DNA from: an uncultured Treponema sp.
GTDB lineage: Bacteria; Spirochaetota; Spirochaetia; Treponematales; Treponemataceae
Length of the DNA: 5,405 nucleotides
Reading direction: 5' to 3'
NCBI GenBank assembly: GCA_937877515.1
Contig: CALFIX010000047.1
Location: 1-5,405, forward strand
The position numbers were made by a program, and so were the translations under genes. The notes beneath the pieces were generated by a model. The model did not search any database. It was given only the letters and a program-made list of their open reading frames with translations, and was not told where the DNA came from. Shown in pieces: positions 1-3,941 of this stretch. Every line of letters starts with the position of its first letter. Position 1 is the first letter of the stretch.

Positions 1-29
1 TGGAGTTCAGACGTGTGCTCTTCCGATCT
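1..29. other. Illumina TruSeq adapter contamination at contig end
   Basis: The first 29 bases match the TruSeq read-2 adapter, including its diagnostic 3' part GTGTGCTCTTCCGATCT. Genomic sequence therefore starts at about base 30. Nothing in this stretch should be read as biology, and any promoter -35 element that would fall here is lost. It also marks the left edge as a raw assembly end. Confidence 0.97.
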
Positions 30-41
30 ATACAAAATTTG

Positions 42-50
42 TGTTAAAAT
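42..50 (+). promoter_or_regulatory. Possible extended -10 element upstream of the leader ORF
   Basis: TGT followed by TAAAAT reads as an extended -10 (TGN plus a hexamer matching TATAAT at 5 of 6 positions). Transcription would start near 57, about 20 bases before the leader ORF ATG. The -35 position would lie in the adapter and cannot be judged. In such an AT-rich stretch a chance match is quite possible. Confidence 0.35.
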
Positions 51-77
51 AAAACAAATAAATTTAAAGGAGGCTGG

Positions 78-113
78 ATGTCAAAATCTAGCAAACAGTT
101 GGGCATTGTATAA
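78..113 (+). CDS. Short leader ORF, 11 codons, strong RBS
   Basis: An ATG at 78 is preceded at a 4-base spacing by AAGGAGG (67-73), the best Shine-Dalgarno in the window, and opens an 11-codon frame (MSKSSKQLGIV, stop TAA 111-113). The stop lies two bases before the 5' arm of a hairpin (116-122/160-166), and the GNAT gene begins 87 bases after it. That layout recalls upstream ORFs that couple ribosome position to RNA folding, but no run of one codon type suggests amino-acid sensing. It could also be the remnant of a gene cut by recombination, with the strong RBS left over. No homology is recognised. Confidence 0.4.
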   Translation: MSKSSKQLGIV

Positions 114-115
114 GG

Positions 116-166
116 CCGGGAGTTGCTGAACCTATCGTTGGGTTAGTGATGGACGGCATCTCCCGG
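116..166 (+). promoter_or_regulatory. Leader hairpin upstream of the GNAT gene
   Basis: CCGGGAG (116-122) and CTCCCGG (160-166) form a perfect 7-bp GC-rich stem with a 37-base loop. Inside it AACC and GGTT can form a further 4-bp helix. No T-run follows, so it is not an intrinsic terminator. ATCTCC (158-163), which includes half of the 3' arm, is exactly complementary to GGAGAT (191-196), the GNAT ribosome binding site. The hairpin and that pairing exclude each other. A regulatory role is inferred from complementarity alone. Confidence 0.35.
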
Positions 167-200
167 TAGTTGGTCAAAAATCAAATATTTGGAGATTACA

Positions 201-728
201 ATGAACAATTATTCAATCCGCGTTGAAAATGAACGCGATTATTCAACTGTAGAAAGTCTCGTCCGCGAGTCTTTCTGGAATGTTTACAGACCTGGCTGCA
301 CAGAACATTACGTTCTGCATCATTTACGTTCAAATCCTGATTTTATACCTGAGCTTGCATTTGTCATGGAAGCTGACGGTAAGATCATCGGACAAAACGT
401 ATTTGTAAAAGCTCAGATCACAAAGGATAACGGAGCTGCATTTCCAATCCTTACCATGGGGCCAATCTGTATTGCAAACGAATACAAGAGAAAAGGCTAT
501 GGTAAAATCCTCCTGGATTACTCCTTGGAGAAAGCAAAGGCTTTAGGATATGGAGCAGTCTGTTTTGAAGGAAACATTGATTTCTACGGCAAAAGTGGAT
601 TCGATTTTGCTTCAAAATTTGGCATTAAATACCACGGATTACCTGAAGGAATGGAAGCAGATTTCTTTTGGATTTGGATATTTCATAAGAGTCAGAGCTC
701 TTTTAAGATATTTATTCCACTGTTTTGA
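201..728 (+). pseudogene. GNAT-family N-acetyltransferase, C-terminally truncated
   Basis: The protein belongs to the GNAT fold, whose members move an acetyl group from acetyl-CoA to an amine; the substrate cannot be told. The ATG at 201 is preferred over an in-frame TTG at 189 because GGAG (191-194) sits six bases upstream. Visible motifs are the acetyl-CoA loop KRKGYG (residues 96-101, a K/RxxGxG pattern) after the beta-4 strand PILTMGPICI, and the conserved FYGKSGF (128-134). The YHGLPEG motif (144-150) is where relatives continue with an SFF-type strand and a further 50 or so residues. Here homology stops at about residue 156, and the last 19 residues are antisense of the recombinase remnant. 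Of 175 residues, about 155 are native. Loss of the C-terminal strands probably destroys activity, although the acetyl-CoA core is intact, so a shortened working enzyme cannot be excluded. Confidence 0.75.
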
Positions 729-1300
729 ACATGCAGGTTTTGTCGGATCCATACCAAAGAATATGAAACTTTCATCCCCATCAAAATACGGATTCATCTG
801 TGCCTGAATCATAAGCTCTTCTTTAAGCTCATCAGAAATAGGAATTGGAATATCTCTTTCTTCACCATTCTTACAGCTTTTTAATCCCATGTATTTACAC
901 CAGGAACTTCCAACGTGGATGCCGTCCGGCTGAATATCTTTTACGCGAAGGACCGCGATTTCTCCGGCACGCATACCAGTATGCATGGCAACTTTGTTTG
1001 CAACTCGTGCTGCATCATTATCCCAGTAGTCGCCGTGGAAAAGATTCTCTGCTTCATCCATTGTCAGAATGTGTCTTTTCTGAGATTTTGTTGTTTTTCT
1101 GCAGAACAGCTTTCAAATCATCCTTTGTGATTTCGCCAATGCACTTTCCTTTGAGGGCAGGGAGCCAGTAAAGGCGGACTCGGCTTTCGCAGGTTTTGCA
1201 ATATGACATGGAAATGATGATTTTGCACTGTTGATTCGTTCTGGAATATTGCCGTTTACAAGCCATTCCATTACAATCTTTTCTGCCTCTGCACGATCTC
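639..1300 (-). pseudogene. Tyrosine recombinase (phage-type integrase) remnant
   Basis: Three minus-strand frames together read as one decayed tyrosine recombinase. The N-terminal part, about 1298-1220, reads RAEAEKIVMEWLVNGNIPER. The core-binding part, about 1209-1083, contains SYCKTCESRVRLYWLPALKG and EITKDDLKAVLQK. The catalytic part, about 1079-639, contains ILTMDEAENLF, TGMRAGE (catalytic Arg at 969-971), a beta-hairpin region with candidate lysines (LKSCKNGEERDIPI), and HSFR (the HxxR box), directly followed by TAA at 639-641. The second catalytic His/Trp and the nucleophilic Tyr are missing. A reading-frame change lies near 1210-1225. A second, near 1075-1083 at GAAAAGA, seems to join the core-binding domain straight to the catalytic domain, so sequence between them is missing. 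The gene follows tRNA-fMet in the same direction. It cannot be functional; it is probably the trace of an element that used the tRNA or its flank. The N-terminal border is uncertain. Confidence 0.82.
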
Positions 1301-1370
1301 TTGGGCCGGCTACGTGTGCCTTATCCTCGCACTTGCTCGGCGCACGCTTCGCTTCAAGTCCAATAGACGC
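1291..1370. other. GC-rich block with imperfect hairpins beside tRNA-fMet
   Basis: About 60 percent GC (48 of 80 bases) in otherwise AT-rich flanks. CGTGTGCC (1313-1320) pairs with GGCGCACG (1339-1346) over 8 bp with one G-U and an 18-base loop; ACTTG (1331-1335) and CAAGT (1355-1359) give an alternative stem. TTCAAGTCCAA at 1353-1363 is an exact inverted copy of 11 bases of the T arm of the neighbouring tRNA (1440-1450). The block lies between the tRNA terminator and the recognisable recombinase sequence and does not look like recombinase coding sequence. It may be a remnant of an attachment region or a repeat element; this is inference. Confidence 0.4.
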
Positions 1371-1386
1371 TAACAGGATATTTAGT

Positions 1387-1422
1387 TTAAAATAAAAAAC
1401 TCTCTGCATTTAACAGAGAGTT
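1387..1422 (-). terminator. Rho-independent terminator after tRNA-fMet
   Basis: On the minus strand AACTCTCTG (1422-1414) and CAGAGAGTT (1406-1398) form a perfect 9-bp stem with a 7-base loop, followed by a T-rich tract (TTTTATTTT). It begins 9 bases after the mature tRNA end and should terminate the tRNA transcript before the recombinase remnant. The plus-strand side lacks a T-run, so it works in one direction only. Confidence 0.9.
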
Positions 1423-1430
1423 CTTTAGAA

Positions 1431-1503
1431 TAGCTGGGGTTGGACTTGAACCAACGGCCTCCGGGTTATGAGCCCGACGAGCTGCCAACTGCTCTACCCA
1501 GCG
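1431..1503 (-). tRNA. Initiator tRNA-fMet(CAT)
   Basis: The minus strand folds as a complete cloverleaf. Acceptor strand CGCTGGG (1503-1497) pairs with CCCAGCT (1438-1432) except at position 1-72. The D arm is GAGC/GCTC, the anticodon stem ends in three G-C pairs around CTCATAA with anticodon CAT at 1470-1468, and the T arm is GTTGG-TTCAAGT-CCAAC. Three initiator hallmarks are visible: an unpaired 1-72 (C1 with U72), the GGG/CCC anticodon stem, and A11-U24 in the D stem. These distinguish it from elongator tRNA-Met and tRNA-Ile2. The discriminator is A73 and CCA is not encoded (TTCT follows), so CCA must be added enzymatically. It is flanked by its own promoter and terminator. Confidence 0.96.
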
Positions 1504-1518
1504 TCGTAATGTTCCGAT

Positions 1519-1547
1519 ATTTTAGTGAAACTAGTTTTGCGTGTCAA
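1519..1547 (-). promoter_or_regulatory. Sigma-70-type promoter of tRNA-fMet
   Basis: On the minus strand TTGACA (1547-1542, exact consensus) and TAAAAT (1524-1519, 5 of 6) are separated by 17 bases. Transcription would start near 1512, about 9 bases before the mature tRNA. The -35 box and part of the spacer lie inside the last codons of the PrsW gene. It is the strongest promoter match in the window, as expected for a highly expressed tRNA. Confidence 0.88.
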
Positions 1548-2190
1548 GTGAATTTTGAAGTTTTTCTTTTATTGTGCTATATCTTAACTTACATTCTACG
1601 GCGGCAAAGATTATTACTGCAAATGAAAAGTAAAAGAAAGGGCTTTCTTTGGGGAACATGGCAAAGTAGTCATATACTCCATGGAAGATGATTGCCATAA
1701 TAAAGGGCGGCCATGAGGCTTGACCTTTCTTTGCAGAATAAACAAAAAGTGAGCCCAAAATAGCACATAAAATATGAATAAGGACGGCAGTAGCTAAACG
1801 AAGGACAATGTTTTCCAGTCCACCAATCATGTAAACAATGTTTTCAAATGAAGCTATAGTTAAACCTAAAAGAATTGCACAAAGTAAAAAGTCGTGCTGT
1901 TTCATTTTTTTTACAGGTAGAATGAATAAGACTGCCATTTTTATAGATTCTTCTATAAGTCCGTTTAGAACTAAGGCTTCTAAAAGCATAACTGGAAGTG
2001 AGCCCTTACCAAAAAAGTCGCTTTTGCCAATAAAAAACTGCATGACTGCAATGGGAATTACTGATATAAGTCCAAGTGCACAGGAAGAAAGCCCTCTTAA
2101 AATGGAAAAATCCTTAGAAAGAAGAGTCATACATATAAAAATTGCTATAAGCGGAATAAATGCAATGCAAAGAATAATAACTACATTCAT
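1531..2190 (-). CDS. PrsW-family intramembrane metalloprotease
   Basis: A 219-residue membrane protein with about seven hydrophobic segments. It carries the PrsW signature residues: EExxK (E80, E81, K84) at the end of one membrane helix, FEN (115-117) in the next, H139 in a third, and FHGVYD (H170, D174) in a fourth. In Bacillus subtilis, PrsW makes the first (site-1) cut in the anti-sigma factor RsiW and the conserved glutamates and histidine are needed; the family is related to CAAX-type membrane proteases. No sigma or anti-sigma gene is visible here, so the substrate is unknown; the divergent lipoprotein is the only other envelope protein nearby. An in-frame stop lies three codons upstream of the ATG (2188-2190). 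No Shine-Dalgarno is visible, and a possible promoter sits so close that the mRNA may be nearly leaderless. The next feature downstream, 27 bases away, is the tRNA. Confidence 0.88.
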   Translation of the reverse strand: MNVVIILCIAFIPLIAIFICMTLLSKDFSILRGLSSCALGLISVIPIAVMQFFIGKSDFFGKGSLPVMLLEALVLNGLIEESIKMAVLFILPVKKMKQHDFLLCAILLGLTIASFENIVYMIGGLENIVLRLATAVLIHILCAILGSLFVYSAKKGQASWPPFIMAIIFHGVYDYFAMFPKESPFFYFSFAVIIFAAVECKLRYSTIKEKLQNSLDTQN

Positions 2191-2200
2191 ATAGTATTAG

Positions 2201-2229
2201 AGAATATCTTAAAGCTTACACTTGTTCAA
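2201..2229 (-). promoter_or_regulatory. Possible promoter of the PrsW gene
   Basis: On the minus strand TTGAAC (2229-2224) and TATTCT (2206-2201) are 17 bases apart, each matching consensus at 4 of 6 positions. Transcription would begin around 2194, only about four bases before the ATG at 2190. That would explain why no ribosome binding site is visible. The match is moderate. Confidence 0.4.
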
Positions 2230-2299
2230 GGTATGCCCCCTCGCTAGCTATGCCATCGTATGCTAAAGTCCTTAAACAATAATGCCGAAAATAAAAGAG

Positions 2300-3358
2300 A
2301 TGAAAAGAATAAATTTTATAGCTTCAGGCACCCTAAGCTTTTTAGCTTTTGTATTTAGTGTATTCTCTTTTACTTCTTGCGTAATAGATTTTTCTAGCAG
2401 TGGAACAAAGGTTTCTGCTCCTTCCATTGTTTCTGACTCAAAGGGATTGATTATTTCTCCTACAACAGTTTTAGGCGTTTCATACATGAATATTATTCGT
2501 TATGAAGTAGAAAATGCCTCTGACAGTGCAAGTGTTGTGCCAGATACAGAGTTTTGCGTAGGCCAAATTACTTCTGTAGATTCAAGCACAAACCGTTCTT
2601 ACCAATTTATAGACAGTTATGTAGCTTATGGTACATATTACCAGTATTACATTCGCTATAAAATTTCTAGCGGTTACCAGGAGTCTGCCTGTTCTAAAAC
2701 AGTAACTCCAAAAAGTGGTCTTTGTAGTTGCCAGGTAACAACAGATGACTCAAATCCATATATTGGCTTTGATGACACAAGCTATACACTTACAATAAAG
2801 GATAATAATTCTACTTCTCATTATGTTAATGTTGTTACTAAGACATATGGCAGCACTGATACAACTGTAACAGTTTGCAGTTTAATAGATACAGGTTATT
2901 ATGCAGGAAACGAAGCTGGCGACTGGATAGACGAAATTAACTTAGAAGTTGCCATAAGTAATGGTAGCATAACTAGGCTTTTCCCACTTACATATTCGTC
3001 TTCTGATTATGAATATGTAATAAATCTTGTTAATCTTTTACCAGAATCATTCTTTGGTGTAGAACTTACTGTAGAAGGTATTACTGTTATGGAAACTGAA
3101 TACGTTTACAGTTCTGAAGAAACAGAAGATGATACAACTTTAGAATATACAAACTTCCACTGGATGCTCCCCTGTACAAGTTATGATTTAACCGACCCCG
3201 GGGGAGCTACTTTAACAGATTCTGACGGTGGCAGCATAGATTACTTTATTGTAGAAACAAGCAGTAATCCAACTCCTACAGTTGATGATACAGATACCTG
3301 GAGTGCAAACGTTTCTTCAAGAGTTGTAGATTTTAATTCTTCTCTGGCAGAAGACTAA
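2300..3358 (+). CDS. Predicted lipoprotein of unknown function, beta-rich
   Basis: The protein is 352 residues from the ATG at 2300, or 358 from the in-frame ATG at 2282. I prefer 2300 because it gives a standard lipoprotein signal: MKR, a hydrophobic stretch ending VFSFTS, then Cys27, a spirochaete-style lipobox cut by signal peptidase II. Neither ATG has a convincing ribosome binding site. The mature part is rich in Ser, Thr, Tyr and Asp with alternating beta-strand patterns. Residues about 38-140 (ending YYQYYIRYKISSGYQES before a Pro/Gly linker) resemble a fibronectin-III-like fold. The remainder has a second beta-rich region and an acidic Asp/Glu/Thr-rich end. Four cysteines after the lipidated one lie in the first half. 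An outer-membrane or periplasmic anchor or binding role is plausible but I do not recognise the family. It is divergent from PrsW and convergent with TetR, overlapping the latter by 26 bases. Confidence 0.8.
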   Translation: MKRINFIASGTLSFLAFVFSVFSFTSCVIDFSSSGTKVSAPSIVSDSKGLIISPTTVLGVSYMNIIRYEVENASDSASVVPDTEFCVGQITSVDSSTNRSYQFIDSYVAYGTYYQYYIRYKISSGYQESACSKTVTPKSGLCSCQVTTDDSNPYIGFDDTSYTLTIKDNNSTSHYVNVVTKTYGSTDTTVTVCSLIDTGYYAGNEAGDWIDEINLEVAISNGSITRLFPLTYSSSDYEYVINLVNLLPESFFGVELTVEGITVMETEYVYSSEETEDDTTLEYTNFHWMLPCTSYDLTDPGGATLTDSDGGSIDYFIVETSSNPTPTVDDTDTWSANVSSRVVDFNSSLAED

Positions 3359-3941
3359 GTGTTTTTATGTAGCTGTTAATGACTGCTCTGTTTTCTGAAA
3401 GTTTATCTACACCTAAAACAGCTACATGAAAAATTGTGCTTTCTATAAGGCAGTACAGAACATTATTGATTTCTTTAACGGGGAGCTTTTTTAGCTCTCC
3501 TTTTTTTTGCCCGCGGATTATAACTGTGCTTAAAAGGTGCTGCAGTCTTATTACACGGCGAGTAACTCGCTCTCCTGCAGAGATGCCGCTTTTTTGTAAT
3601 TGCATAAGGTAAGATAAAAGAACTTTAAAAAGCTGTGTATTCTGTTCGCAGCTGTCCATGATTATAGAAAAAATTTTTTCTAGACATTCAACTGAATTAA
3701 GTTCTTGATTACTAATTACATTTAAAAGTTCAATTTCTAAGGAGCTTAGTAACTGTTTAATGCTCCACAAGAAAATTTCACGTTTGTTTTTAAAATAAAT
3801 GTATAGAGTTGTGCGCGTTATGCCGCATCGGTCCGCAATCTTCTGAAAGGTAACGTCTTCATAGCCTTCTTCTATAAAGAGTTCAAGAGATTTTTCCAGT
3901 ATTTCGTGACGTCGCTTGTCGTGTTCAACTAAAACAGCCAT
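3333..3941 (-). CDS. TetR/AcrR-family transcriptional regulator
   Basis: 202 residues, typical for the family. The N-terminal helix-turn-helix is clear: ILEKSLELFIEEGYEDVTF, then IADRCGITRTTLYIYFKNKREIF (about 35-57), with the hallmark TLYIYF recognition helix at 45-50. The C-terminal ligand-binding and dimerisation part (about 60-202) is helical and, as usual, gives no clue to the ligand. The ATG (3941-3939) shares one base with the stop of the upstream methyltransferase (TGATG), and AGAGG lies 9 bases before it inside that gene, so the two are probably co-transcribed and translationally coupled. A palindrome upstream of the operon (5245-5267) is the obvious candidate operator, suggesting autorepression. 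The 3' end overlaps the convergent lipoprotein gene by 26 bases. Confidence 0.92.
   Translation of the reverse strand: MAVLVEHDKRRHEILEKSLELFIEEGYEDVTFQKIADRCGITRTTLYIYFKNKREIFLWSIKQLLSSLEIELLNVISNQELNSVECLEKIFSIIMDSCEQNTQLFKVLLSYLMQLQKSGISAGERVTRRVIRLQHLLSTVIIRGQKKGELKKLPVKEINNVLYCLIESTIFHVAVLGVDKLSENRAVINSYIKTLSLLPEKN
3481..3508 (+). terminator. Probable terminator of the lipoprotein gene, inside antisense of TetR
   Basis: On the plus strand GGGAGCT (3481-3487) pairs with AGCTCTCC (3493-3500), giving 7 pairs with one bulged T and a 5-base T loop, followed by eight Ts (3501-3508). This is a classic intrinsic terminator shape, 122 bases after the lipoprotein stop codon. The same bases encode a GQKKGELKKLP stretch of TetR on the other strand, so coincidence from AAA/AAG lysine codons is possible. 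Confidence 0.6.

Noticed and set aside
97..166. Integron attC or cassette junction in the leader (GTTGGGC at 97-103 and GTTGGGT at 138-144 fit GTTRRRY; Treponema denticola has an integron).
   Set aside because: Both core-like sites are in direct orientation with no RYYYAAC partner at the proper distance, and the hairpin arms do not coincide with them. The recombinase remnant also shows no IntI-specific feature that I can see.
114..170. tRNA-like or known riboswitch structure in the GNAT leader.
   Set aside because: The minus strand has a GGTTCA stretch, but no T stem, anticodon arm or acceptor stem can be built. No riboswitch consensus known to me fits.
1313..1374. attC-like structure in the GC-rich block ending in GCTAAC.
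   Set aside because: The core sequence does not fit RYYYAAC, and no complementary GTTRRRY lies on the other side of the hairpin.
1113..1409. Independent 98-codon minus-strand gene starting next to the tRNA terminator.
   Set aside because: Its start overlaps the terminator hairpin. Its middle matches the recombinase N-terminal part and its end is the wrong frame of the same remnant, so it is treated as part of the pseudogene and the GC-rich block.
1838..2194. Plus-strand open frame of 118 codons opposite PrsW, and similar frames at 845-1171 and 4576-4935.
   Set aside because: They lie antisense to well-supported genes or the recombinase remnant, have no ribosome binding sites that I can see, and show no recognisable protein features.
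3196..3204. CCCCGGGGG palindrome within the lipoprotein gene.
   Set aside because: It is explained by the Asp-Pro-Gly-Gly codons and has no associated structure or repeat; a chance palindrome.
3367..3427. Intrinsic terminator formed by the 11-bp inverted repeat after the lipoprotein gene.
   Set aside because: The loop is 39 bases, and the downstream arm is followed by As rather than Ts in both directions. The hairpin at 3481-3508 is far better.
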